Under the pieces are notes generated by a model that made no database searches, was not told the origin of the DNA, and was given only the letters and a program-made list of their open reading frames with translations. Position numbers and translations under genes: made by a program. DNA of 64,000 bases from Mycosarcoma maydis. Taxonomy: Eukaryota > Basidiomycota > Ustilaginomycetes > Ustilaginales. Positions 10,950 through 21,574 of the stretch are shown here, piece by piece (position 1 is the first letter of the stretch; every line of letters begins with the position of its first letter). Where the stretch lies: NCBI RefSeq assembly GCF_000328475.2, contig NC_026480.1, positions 1,364,001 through 1,428,000 of the forward strand, in the 5' to 3' direction.

Positions 10950-12364
10950 ATGTCCGACGTGGGTCAGCCTCGAGAGTTTCGCATTGAGTTTCCTGCAGAG
11001 GACCTCGAGCGTCTGCAGCGTAAGCTCGATGATACCAGACTGCCTGAGCACGAGATCACTGGCGGACTGCAGCCGTGGGAATTCGGCACAGATCTAGCCA
11101 AGCTGCGACAGGTACTCAACGACTGGAAGAGCGGTAACCCAAACGACAGTCATTGTCAGCCTGTAGGCTCGGCTGGACAGGGTGTCAAAGCATGGTGGAG
11201 GAGTGTTGAATCCGAGCTCAACTGCTTCCCGCATTACATGGTGCAAATCGAAGGTATCGCTGTGCACTTTCAACATTTCAAATCAGCCATCGCCGACGAT
11301 CAAGCTGAATTGCCTGCGATCCCGTTGATCTTTTCGCATGGCTGGCCAGGTTGCTTTACAGAGGCGTTCCACTTTGCCTCGAAGCTAGTCGAGTCTCGAT
11401 CCCCACGTTTCGAAGTGATCGTGCCGAGCTTGCCTGGCTACGGTTTTTCGCAGGCGCCTCTCAAGAAAGGATGGACGCTTCAAGATTCCGCCAGAGTCTT
11501 CGATACACTCATGACATCCGTACTCGGCTTCAAATCGTACATGGCTCAAGGTGGCGATTGGGGCTCGTTGGTGACGCGCTTCTTGGCCAACAGCCCACAC
11601 TGCAAGATTGCGCATGTCAACTTTGCCCCTCCGCAACCTCCTCTTTGGAGCATTCCAGCTTTGGTACTTGAACAGTCCGGGTACAAAGGCATAGCTCCGA
11701 GAGCGCTCAAAATGCTCGGCTACAATGCTCAGGAAGTGCTCGGACTCAAACGTGCATTAGAGTATCTTGATCAGGGAAATGCGTACACAAAAATCCAGGG
11801 CACTCAACCGTCAACACTCGGATACAGTCTGTACGACAACCCCGTTGGTATCCTCAGCTGGATCATGGAGAAGTTCCACGCGTGGTCTGATCCTCGTTGT
11901 CCCGCATTCCACAATACGCAAGCCCAACGCTTTTCACACTCGCGTGTCAACGATCAAGAGATTTTGATCGTTGTCATGATCTACTTTCTGACCAACACGA
12001 TTCATACCTCTTTATTGCCGTACAAGGAGTCGATGCACCAGTTTCAGAAACCCGACTGGAAAATGTGGGAGGCTGCAAGGTACAAACCTTTTGGCTTTTC
12101 GCATTTCCCTTACGAACTTGCGGCCGGTCCTAGGAGCTGGCTTGCAAAGTATAAGCTCAATTGGCAGTTTTACAAGATGCACGACTACGGCGGTCATTTT
12201 GCTGCTCTGTGAGTTCAAGGGCTATTCACCCGATAAGCCAAGTTCGAATGACACACACTGACCCCGTTCTCGTTTCTCGTGCATGTGTCGAACACAGGGA
12301 TAATCCGGATGCATTGGTGCAAGACATGCAGGAATTCGCCAATCAACACTGGCCGCGTGATTAG
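10950..12364 (+). CDS. Epoxide hydrolase, microsomal (EPHX1) type
   Basis: Alpha/beta-hydrolase of 441 residues. Exon 1 is 10950..12208 and exon 2 12298..12364; the 89-nt intron has donor GTGAGT and acceptor ACAG. The N-terminal EHN domain (residues 8-115, starting REFRIEFPAEDLERL) identifies the EPHX1 branch. Oxyanion-hole HGWPG is at about 130-134, nucleophile Asp203 lies in GGDWGS, and the catalytic His416 lies in YGGHFAAL just before the intron. The final exon supplies the typical C-terminal helix DALVQDMQEFANQHW. Unlike mammalian EPHX1, no N-terminal membrane anchor is present, so a soluble cytosolic protein is likely. Hydrolyses epoxides to diols; the natural substrate (xenobiotic or lipid) is unknown. 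Confidence 0.92.
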
Positions 12365-12492
12365 CGACGAGTCCAAATGCGAATCGATATAGCTGCGTGC
12401 ATCGATGTTTTACATGATCGGATCGTGAATGGTAGTCGCTTTGTGCAGACGAGGTGTTGACAGTCGAATGTCCAGGTTGGGAAGTGCAAAGT

Positions 12493-13101
12493 CTAGGAAG
12501 CGCTGACAAAGTTGCGAGCCTTGATGGCGTCCTTATTGGCCTTTCTGAGCACCTTTCTTCTGGCCTGTTCTTCCTGCGCCGCTTTGGATAACAAGTTGGC
12601 TCGCTTTGCCTCTGGGCTCAACGCCACTTCCTGCTCGGCACTAGCTCTCGTTGTTGTCGCTGGGTTACCAGCTTTTGCTGCGCGTTCGGCGGCTTTTGCT
12701 TCCGCTTTTTCCTTTGCCAGTTGAGCGGCACGCAGAATCTTGGATTGACGCTTCTGTGCAGCACGTGCTTCACCTTTCGACATGTTCGCCATCTCAATGG
12801 AAGCGAGAGAAGACGAGGATGCTATCGAAGCGTCATCCAGAAGCTTGAACAGCCAAGGAGGATACTCGTTGTCCTGAAGCGCTACGGGGTCCGCCTTGTC
12901 CTTGAAGATGGACACGCCTTTGAGTACGGTTCCCGGAGGTGCTGCTGAAGGTAGGGATGGCGCTTCGGCGGAAGCATTCGATGAAGACGAAGGGGCGGAG
13001 GACGATGCTGTCGCTGATGCAGTTGCGTAGGTGCGCGAGAGTGGTACATGTTTAAGAGAAGCACATAATGCTCGAATCGACGTCGTCGACGTTCGGATCA
13101 T
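12493..13101 (-). CDS. MRPL54: Mitochondrial large-subunit ribosomal protein mL54
   Basis: 202 residues from ATG 13101. The first about 30 residues (MIRTSTTSIRALCASLK...) form a basic, hydroxylated mitochondrial presequence, followed by a Ser/Ala-rich linker. The family core is GTVLKGVSIFKDKADPVALQDNEYPPWLFKLL, shown here only as its key residues: LKG, K/G-x-DPVAL and EYPPWL, which define mL54 (yeast Mrpl37). The C-terminal half is a long Lys/Ala/Glu helix. The reading frame extends upstream of 13101 but with no better start. Stop codon is 129 bp from the stop of the convergent epoxide hydrolase gene. Confidence 0.88.
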   Translation of the reverse strand: MIRTSTTSIRALCASLKHVPLSRTYATASATASSSAPSSSSNASAEAPSLPSAAPPGTVLKGVSIFKDKADPVALQDNEYPPWLFKLLDDASIASSSSLASIEMANMSKGEARAAQKRQSKILRAAQLAKEKAEAKAAERAAKAGNPATTTRASAEQEVALSPEAKRANLLSKAAQEEQARRKVLRKANKDAIKARNFVSAS

Positions 13102-13577
13102 TTTTGCAAAGATCAAGCTAGTCAGGTACGCTTTGAAAGTCACTAGCCGGGATGTTTCCTGAATCGTCGTTAATCGACCAATCGCGAATGAAAACTGATA
13201 TGGCGAGAGTGGTGTTGAACGGAGCAAGGAGGTTTCGAAGAAAGCAAGCCCTTGTTACAAAAAAAAAGAACGGTATCCCAGCGTGGCACGTGACTGCAAC
13301 ACGAAGCCATAAAGACAGATTTCAGCTGTTACAAGACCAAATCTCACACTAACTAAGCGACAACACGCGTAACAAACGTCGTGCGTCGTGTGGGTCGAGG
13401 CCATGAACCGTAATTCCTTCGTTTTGCTCACACAAGGCTGCGGTGCTCAAGATCTGCCATCGGGAAGACAGACTTCATGATTCACTCCATCTCGATCTTG
13501 GTAGAACACGGAAGTCTAAATGCAGTGTCAAGTCTACGGCTGAAACAAGTTAGCGTCAATCGACGTACGATGTTTGT
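13102..13577. promoter_or_regulatory. Intergenic region upstream of mL54
   Basis: 476 bp between the mL54 start and the stop of the upstream CUE gene, both on the minus strand. A 12-nt A tract lies near 13258. No other distinct signal is seen. Confidence 0.4.
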
Positions 13578-14240
13578 CTAGGTGGAAGCCGCTGGCGTCG
13601 TAGTTTCGGAAGCCAGGTTGGCTTTCTGCCTCTCGAGCATCTTTCTTCTTGCTTCGAGGATCATTTTCTCCTTTCGATCCTTGAGTATCCTGGCGCGCTC
13701 TTCCGGTGTTGTGGCCCAGCTACTTGAGCTGCCTTGATTGCTGGAGCTTGGATGAGAGTCGAGCATGGACGGCTGGTTGTCGGATGTCAAGCGTGATTGG
13801 AGACCGAAGCGCGAAATGAGGTTAGGAGACTTGTCCGAAGCGCTAGTGGCTGATGAAGAACGCACAGCAGCTGCATTTGTTGGCGCACGATGGACATTCT
13901 GCGCTCCAAGATTTGCTGCATTGGGCGACGTGGAAGTTTCGGCTGTACTGAAGAAGCCAGCTGGTGGAGAAGGTAGGCCGCCTTCGTTCAAGATACGTTC
14001 ACAAGTTTCTTCGACACTACCGGAGCGCTGAAGGTCGTAGCGGATCGAGGCGTCTGGAATGTGTGGGAAGAGCGCCTTGATCGAGTCTACCATATGTTGT
14101 GGCACCGGACGTGAACGAGCTGCATTGATTGCTGGCGCCTGGTTACCACCGGTGGAGTTGTGAGGGCCACCGCCAAACGCAAAGCGCAGGATCGACCACA
14201 GGACGACGATGGCCAAGAGCGCACCAAGACTGTCGTTCAT
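13578..14240 (-). CDS. CUE1: CUE-domain ER membrane protein, Cue1-like
   Basis: 220 residues from ATG 14240 (MNDSLGALLAIVVLWSILRF), which gives an N-terminal transmembrane helix at about residues 5-22. The frame opens upstream but the internal ATG gives the Cue1 layout. A CUE ubiquitin-binding domain follows at about 45-90, with the MV-like pair and the conserved RYDLQRSGSVEETCERIL helix. After a Ser/Asn-rich linker, the C-terminus (TPEERARILKDRKEKMILEARRKML) resembles the Ubc7-binding region of yeast Cue1. By family knowledge this protein tethers and activates Ubc7 at the ER for ER-associated degradation; domain order TM-CUE-U7BR supports that. Confidence 0.82.
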   Translation of the reverse strand: MNDSLGALLAIVVLWSILRFAFGGGPHNSTGGNQAPAINAARSRPVPQHMVDSIKALFPHIPDASIRYDLQRSGSVEETCERILNEGGLPSPPAGFFSTAETSTSPNAANLGAQNVHRAPTNAAAVRSSSATSASDKSPNLISRFGLQSRLTSDNQPSMLDSHPSSSNQGSSSSWATTPEERARILKDRKEKMILEARRKMLERQKANLASETTTPAAST

Positions 14241-15362
14241 GTTGTACGCTCTTGAGCAAGCCCGCAATTGCAGAAGCGTTAACCGTAGAAAAAGGGCTGA
14301 TGGGGCCTCGACGATACGACAAAACCCTTGAGACAGGAGCGGCGAGGAAAGCAGTGACACCCGTTACAGAATACAGTAACGATTTGCCGTAATCGCTTCA
14401 ACGTAGGTATCGGATCTCGTCTGGTGAGCAGAGTGCTGCAAAGAAAGTCGACGTTGGCGAGTGTGTGGTGTTGACCCTGGACCTCAGAGGGCGTGCATAT
14501 GATTCGGAAGCTTGGATGAGCGTGAGAAGAAAAGAGCGAGAGCAAGCAATCAGCCCTGTAAGTATCGTGTATCAAGCTCTAAATTGTGGAACCGACGAAT
14601 CTGAGCAGCCGCACCGTGGCACCCTGAGGCTCACAGACTCGTGACTGTGATAGTCTGAGCCGCGTGGGAAATGCGTTTGCCTAAATCACAATCACGAATT
14701 CGTCATTCGTGATTTGTGATTGTCGGGGGCCAACACACCCAAAATCATTCGTGATTCCGTGTTCCGTATTCTTCCACGCCAGGCGTGAGGTTCCTAGTGG
14801 TTCCGTGTTCAGTCACGAGTCGTGTGTGTTCACGGTTCTTGCTTAGCCAATGTCAGATTGTGCTTTTTCCACACCCGCAATTCGAGCGAAAGCCTCCTCA
14901 TTCTACGGTCCCAAACTCGCCTCAGCTGGCATACTGCATAGGAAGGACCTACATGCTTTTGACTATGTCGAATTCACAGACGAGCTGTGCCGCAGTTGCA
15001 GCTTACTGTATCTAAAAAGGCTTGACAAACCACCAAGCGGCAACCTCGAAGGGAGCGTTCGCACGGAAGGAGGCACGCCTCCAGCCGCACTTATCGTCCG
15101 GAAATAAGCGCTGCTGGCAACAAAAACACAGCTGACCGGAAATGCCGGCGTCGATGTAACCGGGCCAGAAGTCGTGAGTAGCTCTTGTGACAGAGTTGGC
15201 TAGCCACTTTGCAGCTTCCTTCCCCGCATTCACATTGGTCGATTCCCTTTTACCTCGCTTCAAGACCTTCAAAAAGGTTGCAGCTCTTCCATCCAAGGCG
15301 CCGACAGATCCGTCACTCTGCACAAGACCCTTCGTTGTTATACACAAGTGTTTGCCGACATC
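14241..15362. promoter_or_regulatory. Divergent region with inverted heptamer repeats
   Basis: 1.1 kb between the CUE gene and the alpha/beta-hydrolase gene. A hairpin-forming inverted repeat AATCACGAAT-TCGTC-ATTCGTGATT spans 14690-14714, and a further ATTCGTGATT lies at 14747-14756. Frames such as 15012-15380 (minus) have no protein features. Confidence 0.5.
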
Positions 15363-16961
15363 ATGGCATCTGACGATCACCGTGTGGCCGACTTGTTGCC
15401 ATCCCTACAACCACCTGTTTCACCTCAGCGACCCAACATCCCTACACTCCCGCCACGTGTCATCTTCACTGCCCCATCACAAGACCCGTCGTCATCGCAC
15501 AAGACACAACAGTGGATCTCGACCACCCACGTGTACCCGGCAGCATGGCCGCGTTCTCACGTACGCTCGGCCAAGTCCGATATCTACGATGCCAAGATAC
15601 CGAGCACCTATAGTCTTGGTCCGTTGCCCTCTGATCCACAAGCAGCAAAGGCAGAACAGCGAAGGCGTAGAGAAGCAGACTTTGCACACTGGCTTGAGGT
15701 ATGTGGCGGCAAAGATCCTGAAGACCAACGGAATATCATGCGCTCTTTGCGCAATTCATGTTTGAAGTCGGGCCACACTGCAAGGATCACCGAAGCAAGG
15801 AAGGCGAACGAAGTACAGCTCTGGAACGTTGTAAATCGTATCGTCCCAGCCTCATTGGACCAAGAGGTCACAGCAAGCGCAGCAAACCAAGACACACGAG
15901 AAGGCATCACGTTGATTCTCGCTCATGCAAACGGATTTCACAAGGAGATCTTTGAGCCGGCGGTCGCAGCGCTCATCAAAAAGCTTCAGACCGAGGCCGT
16001 TCGTGGCAAGTACAGGATAGACGAGATTTGGCTCTTTGACTGTACCCACTCAGGTCAAGCGGCGAGTATCAACCGCAATGTTCTCGGTGACATTGTCAGT
16101 TGGGCAGATCATCCACGCGATATGATCAAGTTTCTCGAAAACTACCTTCCCGAAACACCCTCTCATCCTTCCGCTCCGCCAGCATGGCTCCCCACTTTTC
16201 TCCCCTCGCATAAAGCTTTGTTACCCAACTCGAAGCGTCGTCTTGTTGGGCTTGGCCATTCGTTCGGCGGCGCATCGCTCACCTTTGTCGTCCACGCACG
16301 GCCAGGCATGCTAGAAGGACTCATCCTCGTCGACCCAGCCATCCCTCAATGCGATAACGAAGAGCGCTTCCAATTCCACAACCTTCCCAACGAAGTATGG
16401 CCTGCGCTCGACCAAGTTCCACTCTCCCGAGGTGCCATTGCACGCAAAGACACGTTTGACTCGCTTCCCGACGCACGAGCATACTTTGAATCCAAACCCT
16501 TCTTCCAAGCATGGGACAAGCGCGCGCTCGATCTTCATCTTCGATTCGGCCTTCGACCGTCGGTGGTTCCCCTGACGCGTGCCTTAGCTGCAGACGATTT
16601 GCCCGATAATGACCTCAAACGCACCCCTCTCGAGCTCAGCAATACAAAGTGGCATGAGGCGGCCGCTTTCTGCACGACGTGGATGGGATGGTGGGGACGA
16701 AAAGGCATGCTCGCCACAAATCACGGTGCGTGGATCGGGATGGTGAATATGCAAAATGGCTTTGACAACGTGTCTCTGGCGACCGAGATCGAGCGCCTTG
16801 ATCGTGGGATTAGCTTCACGATCAAGGGCAACCACCTCGTAGCCCAAGAAAATCCCGAGGCACTAGCAGATGCTCTTGTCGACGTTCTAGAGGCGCAGTC
16901 GAGCCCGCAAAAGCTGAAAGAGGAAAAGCTCCGTCGACAAGTTGGAAAAACAAAACTATAG
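15363..16961 (+). CDS. Alpha/beta hydrolase, Lpx1-like (possible peroxisomal lipase)
   Basis: 532 residues from ATG 15363 (the frame opens 15 nt earlier only with GTG). The N-terminal third is an unfamiliar region with YPAAWPRSHVRSAKS. The hydrolase core starts near residue 183 with ILAHANGFHKEIFEP, an oxyanion segment typical of the Lpx1/fungal peroxisomal lipase group. The nucleophile elbow is GHSFGG with Ser300. Catalytic Asp is probably in VDPAI or a later strand, and His in IKGNHLVAQENPE near the end. The C-terminal tripeptide TKL is near, but not at, PTS1 consensus, so peroxisomal import is only suggested. No signal peptide. Likely a carboxyl-ester or lipid hydrolase; substrate unknown. 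Confidence 0.82.
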   Translation: MASDDHRVADLLPSLQPPVSPQRPNIPTLPPRVIFTAPSQDPSSSHKTQQWISTTHVYPAAWPRSHVRSAKSDIYDAKIPSTYSLGPLPSDPQAAKAEQRRRREADFAHWLEVCGGKDPEDQRNIMRSLRNSCLKSGHTARITEARKANEVQLWNVVNRIVPASLDQEVTASAANQDTREGITLILAHANGFHKEIFEPAVAALIKKLQTEAVRGKYRIDEIWLFDCTHSGQAASINRNVLGDIVSWADHPRDMIKFLENYLPETPSHPSAPPAWLPTFLPSHKALLPNSKRRLVGLGHSFGGASLTFVVHARPGMLEGLILVDPAIPQCDNEERFQFHNLPNEVWPALDQVPLSRGAIARKDTFDSLPDARAYFESKPFFQAWDKRALDLHLRFGLRPSVVPLTRALAADDLPDNDLKRTPLELSNTKWHEAAAFCTTWMGWWGRKGMLATNHGAWIGMVNMQNGFDNVSLATEIERLDRGISFTIKGNHLVAQENPEALADALVDVLEAQSSPQKLKEEKLRRQVGKTKL

Positions 16962-17429
16962 TCACAGTCTCAAACGGCAATCACGACTGCTAAATGGCAA
17001 AAGTTCCGCCGGTATTCGTGTTTTTTTGCATGCACTTGTGACTTTGGTGTTTAGACCCAAGTTCTGTCTGCCAAAGATAGTGTCAAGCGCTCCATAGCTA
17101 TCGCCAGAGCCGTGGATTTATCTGAAATGAACAAAGCTTGTGTTCCGCAGACATTCTCGAGTGAACCTGCGGTCTTACGAAGTTGAGGTAGGAACAATCG
17201 AAAATCTTGTCCTCGATGATATGTACCAAGGCGTGATGTGGTCTGCTAAAAGACGTGCTCAGAAACCAACGGCAAATAAAAATGACGACACAGATAGAAT
17301 TGATAGCCGCATCTTCAATCACTAATCACAATTACGAATCGCTATGGGCATGAGTGACGCGCAAATCACGAATCCAGCATCGATCATTCGAAATCTACCT
17401 CGTCTCGCTCCATCACTATCAGCATAACC
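16962..17429. promoter_or_regulatory. Intergenic region upstream of dipeptidase
   Basis: 468 bp between two + strand genes. It contains imperfect copies of the AATCACGAAT motif near 17326-17340 and no supportable gene. Confidence 0.4.
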
Positions 17430-18845
17430 ATGCCAAAAGTAAAGGATCGCAAAGAGGAATACGATGGTGTCCTGCCTCTTGCCAGCGTAAAATCTCAGGT
17501 GGGGCACAGGTCCTCAGTCACAACGAAACTCAAGATTCTGTTCAGCGCTCTTGTTCTCGCCTTTGTCGTCTTACACCACTCAAGCCTCCCATCGCTCATA
17601 GATGCTGTCTGCAGATCATGTCACCCAGGCATAGATACTCGATGTGACGCCGCAAGCGCCTCGTCGAGCTCGCGGTGTAGCAACACACGGGGACACGCAG
17701 AGAGGCTTCTTTCAAGGCATCCGCTGATCGATGGACATGTTGACGTCCCGGTTGTCGCCCGGTACCGCTACGGCAACAAAATTAACCGCATTCCCTTCGA
17801 TCAGCCTGCGTTCCCCAATGGCAGCTACCCAACTAGCGGTCATGTCGATATCCCGCGTCTGAGGGCCGGAAAGAGTGGAGGCTTCTTCTGGTCTTCCTAT
17901 GTTGTTTGTCCAAACGAGACCACAGTCGGACACAACTTTGAGCACGGTGCGTCCGACATTGCCGTCAGAGACACTCTGGAGCAGCTCGATGTGATCAAGC
18001 AGATGACCGACAGGTACGCGAACGACTTTGGACTGGTAGGTAGCGTCAGTGCGGCGAGGAAAGCGTTTAGGAATGGTCAGATGATCAGTTTTATCGGCAT
18101 TGAAGGTGCACATTCGCTTGGCAACTCGCTTTTTGCACTTCGTGCATACGCGTCCATGTTCACCAACTCAATACCTGGACCGGTTCGGTATTTGACACTC
18201 ACGCATACGTGTCACAATGCGTTTGCGGACAGCGCTGGACAGCAACCAGCGCGCTGGAAAGGACTTAGCCCGTTGGCTCCGCACCTGATTCACGAACTCA
18301 ACCGTCTTGCGATCGTTCCCGACCTATCGCACGTCTCGGATGATACTGCTCTGCAGACCATCCATGTGACCAAAGGCCCCGTTATGCTATCTCATTCTGC
18401 CGCTAGAGCCCTGATGAACATCGCGAGAAACGTCCCCGATTCAGTGCTCAACAAGCTCGCGTCATCGAACAAGGACTTTGTCGTCATGGTCAATGCCTAT
18501 CCCGGCTTCATCGGTGGCGAAGCCGATCTCGACCAGTACATCAATCATATCGACTATGTAAGCGATGCTGTTGGTAGAGATCATGTGGGCATTGGTACCG
18601 ACTTTGACGGCATCATGTCGGTGCCTAAGGGCTTAGAGGATGTGAGCAAGTATCCGGATTTGGTAGCCAAGTTGGTGGAAAGAGGATGGTCCGACCGCGA
18701 GCTGGTCGGATTTGTGGGTGAAAACGTGTTGAGAGTGCTCGAGGACGCTGAAAGAGTGGCAATAGAGATGCGAAGGAGCGCAGAGCCGGACAACACAAGT
18801 TGGAAAGATGTATTCGGCCCCACTGCGCCTCAAGTACTTGAATAA
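17430..18845 (+). CDS. Membrane dipeptidase, peptidase family M19
   Basis: 471 residues; ATG 17430 in good context (CATAACC). A hydrophobic segment at about residues 33-48 after a basic tail suggests a type II signal anchor. The M19 core carries the zinc ligands and signatures in order: DGHVD (His103, Asp105), GIEGAHS (bridging Glu), LTLTHTCHN (His), DLSHVSD (His) and GIGTDFDG (substrate-site Asp). Family members hydrolyse dipeptides, including leukotriene- or glutathione-derived Cys-Gly. All metal ligands are present, so an active enzyme on a cell-surface or vacuolar membrane is likely. Stop codon lies 119 bp from that of the convergent GH31 gene. Confidence 0.93.
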   Translation: MPKVKDRKEEYDGVLPLASVKSQVGHRSSVTTKLKILFSALVLAFVVLHHSSLPSLIDAVCRSCHPGIDTRCDAASASSSSRCSNTRGHAERLLSRHPLIDGHVDVPVVARYRYGNKINRIPFDQPAFPNGSYPTSGHVDIPRLRAGKSGGFFWSSYVVCPNETTVGHNFEHGASDIAVRDTLEQLDVIKQMTDRYANDFGLVGSVSAARKAFRNGQMISFIGIEGAHSLGNSLFALRAYASMFTNSIPGPVRYLTLTHTCHNAFADSAGQQPARWKGLSPLAPHLIHELNRLAIVPDLSHVSDDTALQTIHVTKGPVMLSHSAARALMNIARNVPDSVLNKLASSNKDFVVMVNAYPGFIGGEADLDQYINHIDYVSDAVGRDHVGIGTDFDGIMSVPKGLEDVSKYPDLVAKLVERGWSDRELVGFVGENVLRVLEDAERVAIEMRRSAEPDNTSWKDVFGPTAPQVLE

Positions 18846-18964
18846 ATAGTCCCAACGACGCAACAAGCACATTCACTCCATGTCGATACATCCATATCGT
18901 GTATTCGTAGAACCATGGAATTATCGGATTGCTAGTTAATACAAAGAAAGATGAAGAAGAACAC

Positions 18965-21574
18965 TCAAAGTCCAGCAACGGTGACAGCGTACGCCGTCTG
19001 GCGCTTGTGTATCATGGTCTTGGTAGCGCCCTTCACCTTTCTCGTGTCGGGTCTTGGCAAGATGACCCATAGCGTGTTGCCCCACAAAGGCTTGAACTCG
19101 TTCCGGGTAGCAGAAGCCTTGACCGAGACCTCGTCCTTGTTGGACGAGACCTCAAGCTTGATCTCTGCAACCACGGGCTGGGCAGATACACCGTCGTCCT
19201 CGATCCAACTGTATGTGTACTGGCCAGGACTCGAAGCGTCGGCTGGTGAAGGGAAGATCTCCACTCCTCGCCAGTCATCATACACGCACTGACCGCCCTC
19301 TTGTTCGGTCAGAATCTTGGTTCCGCTGCCGGTCAGAGTGGCGATGCCGTCGACTTGGGTGAGAGTGTTCTTAGCAAGTCCGATTGGGATGACGCTTCCC
19401 TCGCGAGCAAATACGGCAAAGTGAGAAAGAGGAGTCGAAACATTCTCGATCCACTGACCTGCTTTATGGACGCCGAAGGGTGCGTGCGTGTCGTAATACA
19501 CCTTGGTGTCATCTTTACCAGCAGCAGGAAGGTAGACGCGGCGGCTCAGCTCGTCTTGGTGGTATGCGCCGGCGACAAGAAGCTGTCCATGACCGATCCA
19601 GTAGTCGAAGCCTTGGAGCACTTGTTTCTGATAAACTTGAGGATCAGCGGCGAATTCGCCCCATCCCAACCAGGTGTTCATGGGCTCAGCGGCAAGATGC
19701 GAACGCCAATTGAGGTTGTTGATGTACGGTAGCATCTCGTATCGACGCTTGATAGTGCAACGGATAATATCGACGACTTCGGGGTACATCCAGGGCAGAT
19801 TATTAAGTTTGACACCGGTAGGGTCCTCCTTGCACGGCTTGAACGAGTGGATACAGAACCGAGGCTGGGTGACGCCAGACTGGATCCATCTTACGAAGAG
19901 TTCCGGGCTTGGTAGAGGACCGGCAAAGCCACCGATGTCGTTGCCGTACGACTGCAAGAGCGACATTTGCGCGTTCAGGTTCATAGCGATCGAGCCGCGA
20001 AGGTTGTGCCAGCTGGTTCGGTTGTCTCCGGACCAAGTGGATGCAGCCCATTTCTGAGTGCCGACGTTGGCAGATCGGGTGAGAACAAAAGGCCGACGAT
20101 CCGGGTGGTGCGTGACGAGCGCTTGGTGCGACTCTCTCGCCATGAGCTCGGTGTTGGTCATGCGACCCAATTGACCGATGCGTGTTGGCTTACCTGTGCG
20201 ATTTCCGTCACTCTTGGCATCGCCGATGTGTTCGTTCTTGCAGATGTAGGCATCATCAAAGAGCAGATACTCGTTGTTGTCGTTCCAAAGCGAGTCAACA
20301 CCAAGCTTGCAAAGCTCCAGCGCACCTTGACGCCACCATTCACGACCTGCTTGGGAAGTCATGTCAACCCATGAGCCGAGCTCGGTGCATCCGATACCGC
20401 TCGACCAAATGCGGGTGACGACAGGCTTGTTACCGTTGTGAGGGTCGGTGAACAGGGCACCTGCATCGTGCAGCTTCTGGTAGTGTGGGTGCCTCTGCAT
20501 CACGTACGGCTTGATGTTGGGTGTGACTCGGATCCCAGCTTTATGAAAAGTCTTGACCATCTCTGCAAAGTCAGGATATCTTCGCGTGTTCATGGTGAAG
20601 ACGAGACGATTGCCGTCATTGTCAACAGTGTAACCGGAAGACAGATGAATAGCTGAGCATGGAATGTCGTGATGCTTGCAAGTATCAGGAAAGCCCGAGA
20701 GGAGCTCTTGCGCAATGGGCTCGTCGCTCTCGCCTAGTCCCATACCACTGGCAAGGTATCCGAGCCAGTCGCGTGGAACAAGCAGCGGGCGACCGACAAG
20801 ATCCGAGAATTGAGTGACAACATGCTGAGCGTGCTCGCCCAATAGAATGTATTCCTCCAGACCACCGTGGTGTTGAACGTACTTCTTGAAGATGCCCCAA
20901 GGTTCGTCAATGTAGCGACCGACGTCCCAGTTGGCGTCAGAATTGGAGGCGGAATAGATACCGACAACCGAGCTCAGCGGCTTAGGGTTGCCTTCGGCAT
21001 CAAACGGCTTGGGCAACGTCATGAGGAAAGGAGTATGCTTGTAGAGAGGATCCGTGAGGTACGCATCGTAGCTGGCAGAGTCGCTGCCAGTGATGGCAAA
21101 GGATCGACGGGATAGGTCGAGCGGCGCAGCCTTTTCACCTAAGCCAACGTGAAGGTTGTCCACCTGGAAGCGAGTGTGTCTGGTGAAACCGGTATCCGAG
21201 TAGCAATACGACTTGTGAGGACTATCACCAAAGACGAGCACTTTATCATTGCTGCCCGGCACGTTCTCGTGCACGTCGACGACAGGGGTATCGTCCCACT
21301 GGACCGTCACATGTCGGGTCAAGCCATCGACGCTGAGGGTTGCCTTCTTGGCGACGGCATCGATTTTGGCCGAAAGAAGCAGCGGTCTGTTGGACCATTG
21401 CACATTGCTTTGTTGTGGAAGAGGATGATTGGGACCGAAAACGGTGATTTTGAGGATACTAGGTGTGAGAAAGCTCAACAACCACTCAAAGCCTTGCGAA
21501 TTGGTCAGTTGGAAGGCATCGGTAGGCTGTTGGCTCACAGGTGTCAAGTTGGTCAACGGTCTCTCGACGAGCAT
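18965..21574 (-). CDS. Glycoside hydrolase family 31 (alpha-glucosidase/alpha-xylosidase-like)
   Basis: 869 residues from ATG 21574, close to usual GH31 length, no introns and no signal peptide, hence probably cytosolic. The N-terminal beta-sandwich (about 1-230) precedes the catalytic barrel. The nucleophile block SLWNDNNEYLL places Asp432 as probable nucleophile; STWSGDNRTSW gives Asp517 as probable acid/base. IGGFAGPLPSPELFVRWIQSG follows, the +1 subsite region, then the proximal and distal C-terminal beta domains. Substrate (maltose-type, isomaltose-type or xyloside) cannot be decided by eye. Located tail-to-tail with the dipeptidase. Confidence 0.93.
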   Translation of the reverse strand: MLVERPLTNLTPVSQQPTDAFQLTNSQGFEWLLSFLTPSILKITVFGPNHPLPQQSNVQWSNRPLLLSAKIDAVAKKATLSVDGLTRHVTVQWDDTPVVDVHENVPGSNDKVLVFGDSPHKSYCYSDTGFTRHTRFQVDNLHVGLGEKAAPLDLSRRSFAITGSDSASYDAYLTDPLYKHTPFLMTLPKPFDAEGNPKPLSSVVGIYSASNSDANWDVGRYIDEPWGIFKKYVQHHGGLEEYILLGEHAQHVVTQFSDLVGRPLLVPRDWLGYLASGMGLGESDEPIAQELLSGFPDTCKHHDIPCSAIHLSSGYTVDNDGNRLVFTMNTRRYPDFAEMVKTFHKAGIRVTPNIKPYVMQRHPHYQKLHDAGALFTDPHNGNKPVVTRIWSSGIGCTELGSWVDMTSQAGREWWRQGALELCKLGVDSLWNDNNEYLLFDDAYICKNEHIGDAKSDGNRTGKPTRIGQLGRMTNTELMARESHQALVTHHPDRRPFVLTRSANVGTQKWAASTWSGDNRTSWHNLRGSIAMNLNAQMSLLQSYGNDIGGFAGPLPSPELFVRWIQSGVTQPRFCIHSFKPCKEDPTGVKLNNLPWMYPEVVDIIRCTIKRRYEMLPYINNLNWRSHLAAEPMNTWLGWGEFAADPQVYQKQVLQGFDYWIGHGQLLVAGAYHQDELSRRVYLPAAGKDDTKVYYDTHAPFGVHKAGQWIENVSTPLSHFAVFAREGSVIPIGLAKNTLTQVDGIATLTGSGTKILTEQEGGQCVYDDWRGVEIFPSPADASSPGQYTYSWIEDDGVSAQPVVAEIKLEVSSNKDEVSVKASATRNEFKPLWGNTLWVILPRPDTRKVKGATKTMIHKRQTAYAVTVAGL

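Noticed and set aside
4989..13101. Lipid or secondary-metabolite gene cluster (ligase, sphingomyelinase, epoxide hydrolase)
   Set aside because: Neighbouring genes have unrelated roles, no PKS/NRPS/P450/transporter or regulator is present, and mL54 lies directly beside them.
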